The notes under the pieces: generated by a model
The model's database searches: none
Told to the model about the DNA's origin: nothing
The model's input: only the letters and a program-made list of their open reading frames with translations
Shown: positions 1 to 5,585 of the stretch, one piece after another
Numbering within the stretch: position 1 is the stretch's first letter
Layout: each line of letters begins with the position of its first letter
Source: Bacteroidales bacterium
Lineage (GTDB): Bacteria > Bacteroidota > Bacteroidia > Bacteroidales > NBLH01
Direction: 5' to 3'
DNA: 5,637 nt
Assembly (NCBI GenBank): GCA_027083715.1
Contig: JALWNR010000221.1
Location: forward strand, 1 to 5,637
Made by a program: the position numbers and the translations under genes

Positions 1-1002
1 GACGGAACCCTCTATCGGGACGAACTCATGGATTTGCTGAAGAATAAAGTAAAAGCTGAAAAAGTAAAAGATATTAAGTTTGTTTCGTTCAGTAAATTTG
101 ATAAAGTTCCTAAAAAGAAAAAAGAAAATGAAAAAGGTTTGGCGAAAGATAAAGTTGCCATTATTTATGCATCAGGAGAAATTACAACAGGCAAAAGCAC
201 TGAAAAAACCATGGGATCGGAAACTATTGCCGAAGCATTAAAAAAAGCACGTGAAGATGATAAGGTAAAAGCTATTGTACTACGAATTAATTCTCCCGGA
301 GGAAGTGCATTGGCATCAGATATTATTTGGCGCGAAACTGTTTTGGCAAAACAAAAAAAGCCGTTAATTGTCTCAATGGGCGATTTGGCAGCTTCCGGAG
401 GTTATTATATCGCTTGTGCTGCTGATACTATTGTAGCAAGTTCAAATACCTTAACCGGTTCTATTGGTGTTTTCGGATTATTATTTAATGTGAAAAAACT
501 GATGAATGAAAAAATTGGAATTACTTTTGACAAAGTCAACACCAATAAATTTTCGGATATCGGATCATCATTTAGAGACATGAGCCAGGAAGAAAAGGAT
601 TTTATTCAAAATGGTGTAGAAGATATTTACGGAGTATTTATTAAACATGTTGCCGAAGGAAGAGGTATGAGTGTTGCCGAAGTGGACAGCATTGGACAAG
701 GCAGAGTATGGAGCGGAAATAACGCTCTGGAAATAGGACTGGTAGATGTAATAGGAGGATTAGATAGAGCCATAGAAATTGCTGCTGAAAAAGCAGGATT
801 AAACCGTTACAGAATTAAATCTTTACCAGCTCAAAAAGAACCTTTTGAAGAATTTTTAGAAGAACTAACCGGTGATGCTGCCAAAACAAAAATTTTTGGT
901 AAAGATGAAACTGAATTTTCCAGACTCTATGATTATTATAAGACTTTAAGCAACATGAAAGGAGTTCAGGCAAGATTACCTTTTGAAATTATTATAAAAT
1001 AA
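1..1002 (+). CDS. sppA: Signal peptide peptidase SppA, 67K type (3' part; 5' end lies outside the window)
   Basis: SppA is a membrane-anchored serine protease that degrades cleaved signal peptides. The frame is already open at base 1 and reads DGTLYRDELM before the first ATG at 28, a stretch typical of the middle of SppA, so the ATG is internal and the gene continues upstream. The visible 333 residues are the C-terminal protease repeat. They include INSPGGSA (from base 286) and the nucleophile motif AASGGYY, with the catalytic Ser codon at 394-396, followed by the conserved TGSIGVFG. In the E. coli enzyme the general-base Lys is in the N-terminal half, so it cannot be checked here. The Lys-rich segment near bases 100-160 fits the linker between the two repeats. 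The end, ARLPFEIIIK, resembles Bacteroidota SppA tails as I recall them. The next gene starts 7 bases after the stop, implying an operon. The family call is secure. Confidence 0.93.
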   Translation, partial: DGTLYRDELMDLLKNKVKAEKVKDIKFVSFSKFDKVPKKKKENEKGLAKDKVAIIYASGEITTGKSTEKTMGSETIAEALKKAREDDKVKAIVLRINSPGGSALASDIIWRETVLAKQKKPLIVSMGDLAASGGYYIACAADTIVASSNTLTGSIGVFGLLFNVKKLMNEKIGITFDKVNTNKFSDIGSSFRDMSQEEKDFIQNGVEDIYGVFIKHVAEGRGMSVAEVDSIGQGRVWSGNNALEIGLVDVIGGLDRAIEIAAEKAGLNRYRIKSLPAQKEPFEEFLEELTGDAAKTKIFGKDETEFSRLYDYYKTLSNMKGVQARLPFEIIIK

Positions 1003-1009
1003 TAACAAT

Positions 1010-2068
1010 ATGTTCCGAATACTGCTATGGCCCATATCATTACTTTACGGACTGGTAACGCAGATTCGGAATTTTCTTTTTGATCATCATATTCTTAAAC
1101 CAAAAGAATTTAATATCCCGGTTATTTCCGTAGGAAATATTACCGTTGGAGGAACAGGAAAAACACCACATGTTGAATATTTGGTTAAACTTTTAAAAGA
1201 TGAAAATAATCTGGCAGTTTTGAGTCGCGGATATAAAAGGAAAACAAAAGGCTTTTATATTGCAGGTAATTATCCTAAGCCGGATGAAATAGGCGATGAA
1301 CCTTGCCAAATAAAAAAAAAGTTCCCTAGTGTTACCGTAGCCGTAGATGCTAATAGAGTCAGAGGAATACAAAAATTAATAGAGCAGGGTATTCAGTTGG
1401 TTATTTTAGACGATGCATTTCAACATCGTTATGTAAAACCGGGTTTATCCATTCTTTTGGTAGATTTTAACCGGAATATAAACGAGGATTATCTACTGCC
1501 TTACGGCAGGCTTCGTGAGCAGGTTGTGGCAAAAGACAGAGCAGATATAATGATTATCAGCAAAACACCTCCAAATATTAAACCTATTGATAGGCGCATA
1601 ATACATAAAAATCTTTATCCTCGCCCTTATCAAAAAGTATTTTTTACAGGATTAAGATATGGAAATATAAAAGCAGTTTTTAAAGAAGCTGTAAATAATA
1701 TATCTTTGCAGGATTTAAAAAATGGCAGCATTGTATTGTTTACAGGGATTGCCCATACAAAACAATTACTCGAATACCTAAATGGTTTTTGTGAAAATAT
1801 TATTCATTTAAATTATCCGGATCATGCAAATTATAACTTAAACAGAATAAATAAAATTATAAATACGTTCAATAATGTTAAAAATACCAACAAAATAATT
1901 CTAACAACAGAAAAAGATGCAGTAAAAGTGAGTGAACTGCCTATTGAACACAATATTTTTAAACAAAAATTGTTTTTTTTGCCTATTGAGGTGTTTTTTA
2001 TTGATGAAGAAAGAGATTTTAATAACCAAATTATAGATTATGTTAGAAAAAATAAGGGAAACCGTTGA
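1010..2068 (+). CDS. lpxK: Tetraacyldisaccharide 4'-kinase LpxK
   Basis: LpxK phosphorylates the 4' position of the tetraacylated disaccharide-1-phosphate to give lipid IVA, the sixth step of lipid A synthesis, on the cytoplasmic face of the inner membrane. At 352 residues the length is normal. Residues 1-22 (FRILLWPISLLYGLV) form the hydrophobic membrane-binding helix. The Walker A loop is VGGTGKTP (46-53), followed by the family motifs SRGYKRKTKG (72-81), GDEP (95-98; this Asp probably matches the catalytic base of the Aquifex enzyme), LDDAFQHR (133-140), YPDHANY (269-275) and TTEKDAVK (299-306). DDAFQHR replaces the commoner DDGFQHR, which I believe is usual in this phylum. The ATG follows the sppA stop by 7 bases with no clear Shine-Dalgarno. 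The 3' end overlaps the phosphorylase gene by 29 bases. Its presence implies a Gram-negative outer membrane containing lipid A. Confidence 0.96.
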   Translation: MFRILLWPISLLYGLVTQIRNFLFDHHILKPKEFNIPVISVGNITVGGTGKTPHVEYLVKLLKDENNLAVLSRGYKRKTKGFYIAGNYPKPDEIGDEPCQIKKKFPSVTVAVDANRVRGIQKLIEQGIQLVILDDAFQHRYVKPGLSILLVDFNRNINEDYLLPYGRLREQVVAKDRADIMIISKTPPNIKPIDRRIIHKNLYPRPYQKVFFTGLRYGNIKAVFKEAVNNISLQDLKNGSIVLFTGIAHTKQLLEYLNGFCENIIHLNYPDHANYNLNRINKIINTFNNVKNTNKIILTTEKDAVKVSELPIEHNIFKQKLFFLPIEVFFIDEERDFNNQIIDYVRKNKGNR

Positions 2069-2852
2069 TTTTATACAATCAAAATTTGATTTTAAGCCGG
2101 AAGTAGGAATTATACTGGGAACAGGTTTAGGAGGTTTGACCAAAGAAATGACCGTTGAGCATGAAATTGAGTACAAAGATATTCCGAATTTTCCGATATC
2201 CACAGTTGAAGGGCATCGTGGTGCATTGATTTTTGGTAGTTTTAACGGAAAAAAAATTGTTGCCATGCAAGGCAGATTTCATTATTACGAAGGCTATACC
2301 ATGCAGCAAGTAACTTTTCCTGTAAGAGTATTAAAATTTTTAGGTATTAATTTATTGATTGTTTCAAATGCAAGTGGCGGAATTAATCCGGATTTTAATG
2401 TTGGCGATATTATGGTACTCAGCGACCACATAAATTTATTTGGCACCAACCCTTTAATAGGTCCAAATATTAAAGAGTTAGGTCCGCGTTTTCCTGATAT
2501 GAGTCAACCTTACGACAAAAAATTGATTCGTAAAGCATTTCAAATTGCTCATGAAGCCAATATAGATCTGAAAAAAGGAGTATATGCCGGTGTAACAGGA
2601 CCTACTTTTGAAACCCCTGCCGAGTATATGTATATCAGAAATACCGGTGCCGATGCCGTAGGAATGTCCACTGTTCCTGAAGTGATTGTTGCCCGCCATA
2701 TGGGATTAACATGTTTTGCTATATCTATTATTACCGATAGTGGTGTTCCGGGTGAAATTGTTGAAGTTACCCATGAAGAAGTTCAAGAAGTAGCGGCAAA
2801 AGCAGAACCTAAAATGGCATTAATTATCAAAGAACTTTTAAAATCAATTTAG
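2040..2852 (+). CDS. punA: Purine nucleoside phosphorylase, trimeric (type I) family
   Basis: This cytoplasmic salvage enzyme splits purine (deoxy)nucleosides with phosphate into base and (deoxy)ribose-1-phosphate. At 270 residues it has the usual length. The phosphate-site loop is GTGLGGL (27-33, Thr28 where human PNP has Ser33), with His59 in EGHRG and QGRFHYYEGY (77-86, carrying Arg79, His81, Tyr83 and Glu84). Further on come SNASGGINP (109-117), GPTFETPAEY with Glu195 matching human Glu201, and DAVGMSTVPE (205-214). The purine-site segment reads ITDSG (231-235): Asp233 stands where 6-oxopurine-specific enzymes have Asn (human Asn243). His245 matches human His257. The start at 2040 lies inside lpxK, but the next Met is residue 37, beyond the phosphate loop, so it is well supported and suggests translational coupling. 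The MTAP family is unlikely because the QGRFHYYEGY motif is PNP-type. Substrate preference is uncertain because of Asp233. Confidence 0.95.
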   Translation: MLEKIRETVDFIQSKFDFKPEVGIILGTGLGGLTKEMTVEHEIEYKDIPNFPISTVEGHRGALIFGSFNGKKIVAMQGRFHYYEGYTMQQVTFPVRVLKFLGINLLIVSNASGGINPDFNVGDIMVLSDHINLFGTNPLIGPNIKELGPRFPDMSQPYDKKLIRKAFQIAHEANIDLKKGVYAGVTGPTFETPAEYMYIRNTGADAVGMSTVPEVIVARHMGLTCFAISIITDSGVPGEIVEVTHEEVQEVAAKAEPKMALIIKELLKSI

Positions 2853-2884
2853 TTTAAAAATTACATTCTTTTGTAAAATTTAAA
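2853..2884 (+). terminator. Weak AU-only inverted repeat after the phosphorylase stop
   Basis: Bases 2853-2865 (TTTAAAAATTACA) and 2872-2884 (TGTAAAATTTAAA) pair at 11 of 13 positions around a 6-base loop, starting at the first base after the stop codon. The stem is almost wholly A/T and has no clean T tract, so termination would be weak. It also overlaps the -33 element of the next promoter. It is the only candidate for ending the upstream operon, and some read-through into the cyclase gene is plausible. Confidence 0.25.
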
Positions 2885-2902
2885 ATAAAAATATTATCTT
2901 TA
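2870..2902 (+). promoter_or_regulatory. Bacteroidota-type promoter for the cyclase gene
   Basis: TTTG at 2870-2873 and TATCTTTA at 2895-2902 match the phylum's -33 TTTG and -7 TAnnTTTG elements. The -7 box differs only in its last base. The spacer is 21 bases, within the accepted range. Transcription would start near 2908-2910, which is the left edge of the 28-bp palindrome. The same string TTATCTTTACA recurs at 5536-5546, near the right edge of the window. Confidence 0.6.
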
Positions 2903-2908
2903 CAGGAC

Positions 2909-2936
2909 ACAAGACATCATTTAAATGATGTCTTGT
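2909..2936. repeat. Perfect 28-bp palindrome at the predicted cyclase transcription start
   Basis: The half-site ACAAGACATCATTT (2909-2922) is followed immediately by its exact reverse complement (2923-2936). As DNA it is a perfect two-fold operator-like site just downstream of the -7 element. As RNA it would sit at the extreme 5' end of the transcript and fold into a 12-bp stem with a UUAA loop. No T tract follows on either strand, so it does not look like an intrinsic terminator. It could be a repressor-binding site or an mRNA-stabilising 5' hairpin; its role is inferred. Confidence 0.85.
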
Positions 2937-2946
2937 TGTAATTACA
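2937..2946. repeat. 10-bp palindrome next to the 28-bp palindrome
   Basis: TGTAATTACA is a perfect inverted repeat that begins at the first base after the larger palindrome and lies in the predicted 5' leader of the cyclase mRNA. A 10-bp AT-rich palindrome can arise by chance; only its position makes it worth recording. Confidence 0.45.
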
Positions 2947-2975
2947 GGAAATCAACAATAAATAGTCATAAGCTA

Positions 2976-4142
2976 ATGAAATATACACTCTTAGTTGCTG
3001 ATGATGACCAATTTGTTCATATGTTCATCGAAAGTGTTTTCGAGTCAGAACATCATGATTTCCAAATTATTTCAGCCTTTAACGGTAAAGAAGTTTGCGA
3101 TATTGCAGCCAATCAAAAGGTCGATTTAATTATTATGGATTGGGAAATGCCGGTGATGAGCGGTATTGAAGCACTAGAGTACTTAAAAAGCGATCCTACA
3201 GTATCGGATATTCCCGTAATTATAATCACTACTACCGGAAAATTACAATTAGCTTTTGAATCCGGTGCTATTGATTTTATCAGAAAGCCTCTTGATAAAA
3301 CCGAATTGCTTGTAAGAGTAAAATCAGCCCTTTCAATGTTTAAATTAATTAAACAACTGGTTAATCAAGCAGAAATTCTTGAAGAACAATCAAAAGAGCT
3401 TGAACTTAAAAACAGGGAGCTCAGTGAGCAAAAAGAAAAATCAGATAAATTACTGCTTAATATTCTACCCTATGAAATTGCCGAACAATTAAAAAATAAA
3501 GGGGTGGTAGATGCAAAAACTTATCGTAAAGTTTCTGTTTTATTTACCGATTTTAAGGGGTTTACAAAAATTTCTGAAAAACTTTCACCTCAGGAAATTA
3601 TTAAAGAACTAGGTGTGTTTTTTGCCAAGTTTGATGAAATAATAGGCGGTCATTTTATTGAAAAGATTAAAACAATTGGAGATGCCTATATGTGTGTGGG
3701 TGGTTTGCCTCTTAGAAACAAAAGTAATCCGATTGATACTGTTTTAGCAGGTTTAGAAATGCAAGCTTTTGCCAATGAATACAATAAGCAAAAAATAGCA
3801 GAAGGCAAAGAACCTTGGAACCTGCGCATTGGAATTCATACCGGACGAGTAGTTGCCGGAGTGATTGGTAAAAAGAAATTTGCATACGATATTTGGGGTG
3901 ATACCGTTAATACTGCCTCCCGAATGGAATCAGCCGGTGAAATTGGGAAAGTAAATATTTCAGGTGATACCTACGAATATATAAAAGACTATTTTGATTG
4001 TGAGTACAGAGGCAAAATTGAAGCAAAAAACAAAGGACAAATAGAAATGTATTTTGTTCACGGATTGAAAAAAGAGTATGCAGTAGAAGGTTCAATTATT
4101 ACTCCAAACAAAAAGTTCTTGCAAATATTATCAGAATACTAA
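2976..4142 (+). CDS. Response-regulator receiver fused to a class III adenylate cyclase
   Basis: This soluble 388-residue protein should make cAMP from ATP under phosphorelay control. Residues 1-120 are a receiver domain with an acidic pocket at Asp9-Asp11, phosphoacceptor Asp55 (IIMDWEMP), a Thr switch at 85-87 and Lys104 in RKPLD. Residues about 127-160 form a charged heptad-like helix ending in the cyclase-transducer motif LLLNILP (159-165). The cyclase domain follows (about 185-362), with metal-binding Asp192 (FTDFKGFT) and Asp236 (TIGDAYM), adenine-selecting Lys232 and Asp305 (YDIWGDTVN), Asn312, Arg316 and Lys351. All catalytic residues are present in one chain, so a homodimer with two active sites is expected. 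I chose the start at 2976 because MKYTLLVADDD begins directly at the receiver's first strand. An in-frame ATG at 2925 would add 17 unrelated residues (MMSCCNYRK...) read from the palindrome. The gene has its own promoter, and no partner kinase is visible. Confidence 0.92.
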   Translation: MKYTLLVADDDQFVHMFIESVFESEHHDFQIISAFNGKEVCDIAANQKVDLIIMDWEMPVMSGIEALEYLKSDPTVSDIPVIIITTTGKLQLAFESGAIDFIRKPLDKTELLVRVKSALSMFKLIKQLVNQAEILEEQSKELELKNRELSEQKEKSDKLLLNILPYEIAEQLKNKGVVDAKTYRKVSVLFTDFKGFTKISEKLSPQEIIKELGVFFAKFDEIIGGHFIEKIKTIGDAYMCVGGLPLRNKSNPIDTVLAGLEMQAFANEYNKQKIAEGKEPWNLRIGIHTGRVVAGVIGKKKFAYDIWGDTVNTASRMESAGEIGKVNISGDTYEYIKDYFDCEYRGKIEAKNKGQIEMYFVHGLKKEYAVEGSIITPNKKFLQILSEY

Positions 4143-4163
4143 TCACTGTATTCTTGCAAATAT
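4116..4163. repeat. 13-bp direct repeat straddling the cyclase stop codon
   Basis: TTCTTGCAAATAT occurs at 4116-4128, inside the last codons of the cyclase gene, and again exactly at 4151-4163, just beyond its stop. The two copies are 35 bases apart, with the TAA at 4140-4142 between them. Possible origins are a local duplication, a slippage scar, or recombination and target-site duplication. None of these can be proved from one sequence. Confidence 0.7.
4133..4154 (+). repeat. Short hairpin over the cyclase stop codon
   Basis: AGAATAC (4133-4139) and GTATTCT (4148-4154) are perfect complements around an 8-base loop that contains the TAA stop. The stem is AT-rich and is followed by GCAAATATCC rather than a T tract, so it is at best a weak 3'-end structure. 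Confidence 0.35.
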
Positions 4164-4247
4164 CCTATAATACCTTAAATCCACAGGTATGTTTGTAACG
4201 ATAATCCAAAATCAGTATTGGTGTAGCGCAGAAAAAAGCAACGCAGG

Positions 4248-4263
4248 CGTATCACTTGATACG
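4248..4263. repeat. Perfect 7-bp inverted repeat in the GC-rich island
   Basis: CGTATCA and TGATACG are exact reverse complements separated by CT. The site is compact enough to be a dimeric protein-binding site, but two bases are too few for an RNA hairpin loop without opening stem pairs. It lies in the GC-rich part of the gap, and no gene start is close enough to assign a target. Confidence 0.4.
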
Positions 4264-4610
4264 GTGAGTAGATTTTTTCGAGCATTGCCAATAATGACGT
4301 GCAGTTTGGATTTGCAGTAAAAGATACTTGCGGATTTAAGGTAATAATAGGAAACAAGAAACTCGTGTCAAGTGAAACCAATTTTCGTAGTAGCTTAATG
4401 ATTGCACTAAAAAAGTGGTGTTAAGAATTTGATGATAAATTAATAAAGAACACATTATCCGCAATTATACTAAGCCACTTAAATATTTTGTAATAGTATC
4501 CTGATTTTTGGAACAGGTAATGCCGATGCTACATTCAATTACTAAAAACGTATCGGTATAAACGATGCTCATACAGTAAGCCCAGTTGTAAAAAGCCACA
4601 TCTCTGAACA

Positions 4611-4639
4611 TTTTAGCACAATATTCTGATATAATTTTG
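4611..4639 (+). promoter_or_regulatory. Candidate promoter of the lipoprotein gene
   Basis: TAATTTTG (4632-4639) matches the phylum's -7 consensus TAnnTTTG at every fixed base. It lies 36 bases before the ATG at 4676, which leaves a leader of about 30 bases. The -33 element is poor: only the T-run TTTT at 4611-4614 falls at a usable distance (17-base spacer). The call therefore rests on the -7 match and position. Confidence 0.45.
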
Positions 4640-4641
4640 AG

Positions 4642-4677
4642 TTATAAGCATAATTCATAATTAAATATTATAAGCAT
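4642..4677. repeat. Direct repeats just before the lipoprotein start codon
   Basis: TTATAAGCAT occurs at 4642-4651 and 4668-4677, 26 bases apart, and the second copy runs into the ATG. Between them CATAATT is repeated in tandem (4649-4655 and 4656-4662). The region would be the short mRNA leader. It may reflect local duplication, or a repeated binding site at the translation start. Confidence 0.55.
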
Positions 4678-5467
4678 GAAAAAGAACATATTAAAAATTT
4701 CAGCATTTTTTTGGGTACTCATAATAGTTTTTCCTTCTTGTGAAAGTGATGAAGTATCGGTAAATCCGGATAATGAATCCATTCAGGAAAGTGCAATGAC
4801 TGAAAGTGCAGTGAATGATGTGGTTGGTTTAGTAAATTCGGGCACAAGCCTAAAAAGTATGAGTGCAACCGCTTGTGGAGATTTTGTATTTGACCAAACA
4901 ACTAATTCTTTAACTATTAGCTTTCCGCAAAGTGGTTGTACAGGCGAAGATGGAGTTAGCCGTTCGGGTGTAATTCATGCACAATTTACAGGAACATGGC
5001 AAGAAGTTGGTTCTACTGTTGTTGTTACTTTTGATGGATACAAAAGAGACGGTATAGAGCTTTCGGGTACCCTTACAATGAGCTTTACTGCTACAGGTAC
5101 ACTTCCTGCCTTTACTGTTACATCGGCAAACATGAGTTTAAGTTTTGAAGACGGAAGTACAATAACTTGGACAGGAAGCACTACCTATACATACAATGGT
5201 TTAAATACACCTTTAGACTTAGCCGATGATTATTTTGAAATAGACGGTGCAACTAGCGGAACCACAAAAGAGGGCAAAAGTTTTGCGCAAGTAGCTACTG
5301 GTTTACAAACATCAACAAGTTGCAAGTGGTTTGTATCGGGTAATTTAAAAATTACAATTACAGATGGCGACAAAACAGGAGTTTATGATTTAACGTTTAA
5401 AGAACCTTGCGGAACAGTTGATGGAACTTATAATGGTATTCCGTTTACCCTTAATCTTGATGAATAA
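4676..5467 (+). CDS. Secreted or surface lipoprotein of unknown function
   Basis: I cannot assign a function or named family. The 263-residue product starts with a lipoprotein signal: Lys2-Lys3, a hydrophobic core (about 5-19) and FPSC ending at Cys22. The -3 residue is Phe, a loose fit to the lipobox. ESDE follows the Cys; acidic residues there resemble the surface-export signal of Bacteroidota lipoproteins, so the outer face of the outer membrane is plausible. Residues 23-65 look like a flexible tether (NPDNESIQESAMTESA). From about 66 on, the chain is rich in Thr, Ser, Gly and alternating hydrophobics (LSGTLTMSFTATGTL, GNLKITITDG), suggesting a beta-sandwich. Cys67, Cys88, Cys216 and Cys245 could form two disulphides, and CKWFVSGNLKITI with a late Cys resembles C-terminal segments of other unnamed Bacteroidota lipoproteins as I recall them. 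It appears monocistronic, with its own promoter candidate and terminator. Confidence 0.85.
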   Translation: MKKNILKISAFFWVLIIVFPSCESDEVSVNPDNESIQESAMTESAVNDVVGLVNSGTSLKSMSATACGDFVFDQTTNSLTISFPQSGCTGEDGVSRSGVIHAQFTGTWQEVGSTVVVTFDGYKRDGIELSGTLTMSFTATGTLPAFTVTSANMSLSFEDGSTITWTGSTTYTYNGLNTPLDLADDYFEIDGATSGTTKEGKSFAQVATGLQTSTSCKWFVSGNLKITITDGDKTGVYDLTFKEPCGTVDGTYNGIPFTLNLDE

Positions 5468-5485
5468 TTTTTCTCCTTTTTTAAT

Positions 5486-5517
5486 AAAGGCTGCCTTACA
5501 CTAAGGTAGCTTTTTTT
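5486..5517 (+). terminator. Strong intrinsic terminator after the lipoprotein gene
   Basis: GCTGCCTTA (5490-5498) pairs with TAAGGTAGC (5502-5510) through nine pairs, one of them G-U, around a CAC loop, and seven T bases follow (5511-5517). An A run before the stem (5486-5488) can extend the pairing with the T tract. It begins 18 bases after the lipoprotein stop. Confidence 0.88.
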
Positions 5518-5536
5518 ATTGTTTGAAGTTTTTTTT

Positions 5537-5544
5537 TATCTTTA
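5537..5544 (+). promoter_or_regulatory. Possible -7 element for a gene beyond the right edge
   Basis: TATCTTTA matches TAnnTTTG at all but the last fixed base and shares the longer string TTATCTTTACA with the cyclase promoter. The -33 side is unconvincing: TTTG at 5522-5525 is only 11 bases upstream and TTG at 5519-5521 only 15. If real, transcription would begin near 5550 and run out of the window. Confidence 0.35.
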
Positions 5545-5585
5545 CAATCAATTCTACTCTTTTGTGAAAATTAAATTTATATTTT

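Larger units (their letters stand above)
4143..4675. other. 533-bp gap without a convincing gene; possible degraded gene or interspersed repeat
   Basis: I recognise no gene here. Counted by hand, bases 4221-4310 hold 40 G or C in 90, against 24 in 90 for 4381-4470, so there is a GC island in an AT-rich gap. The + frame is open without a start from 4272 to the TAA at 4422-4424, reading SIANNDVQFGFAVKDTCGFK and onward in protein-like fashion. Removing one A from the six-A run at 4409-4414 would carry it to a TAA at 4441-4443. The opposite strand is open from 4381 down to 4175 (68 codons, starting MVSLDTSF), also without a recognisable family, and the two frames cannot both be genes. Downstream of about 4440 stops are frequent. 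A decayed gene, a repeat element or a structured RNA are all possible. The last part contains the promoter of the lipoprotein gene. Confidence 0.45.

Noticed and set aside
1..1002. SppA as a complete short gene starting at the ATG at 28
   Set aside because: The frame is open from base 1, and the residues before the ATG (DGTLYRDEL) fit SppA, so the gene is cut by the window edge rather than naturally short.
1901..2699. Several - strand frames opposite lpxK and the phosphorylase gene
   Set aside because: They lie wholly opposite strongly supported genes and show no protein family features.
2909..2936. 28-bp palindrome as a bidirectional terminator
   Set aside because: The stem is AT-rich, no T tract follows on either strand, and it lies downstream of the cyclase promoter, where a terminator would silence the gene.
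2909..2946. Palindromes as a CRP or FNR type site that would give cAMP feedback
   Set aside because: Neither TGTGA-N6-TCACA nor TTGAT-N4-ATCAA can be fitted to the dyads.
4133..4154. Hairpin over the cyclase stop as an intrinsic terminator
   Set aside because: The 7-bp AT-rich stem is not followed by a T run; recorded only as a repeat.
4175..4381. 68-codon frame on the - strand in the gap after the cyclase
   Set aside because: It has no recognisable motif or promoter, overlaps an equally open + frame, and is rich in Cys, Phe and Leu in the way of a reverse-strand shadow. I describe it within the gap rather than call it a gene.
4143..4675. tRNA, CRISPR array, integron attC site or intact insertion sequence in the gap
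   Set aside because: There is no cloverleaf-like segment, no regularly spaced repeat set, no long terminal inverted repeats and no transposase or integrase motifs in any frame I read.
3907..5181. - strand frames opposite the cyclase end and the lipoprotein (3907-4095, 4719-4901, 4975-5181)
   Set aside because: They are shadows of convincing + strand genes and have low-complexity, unrecognisable products.
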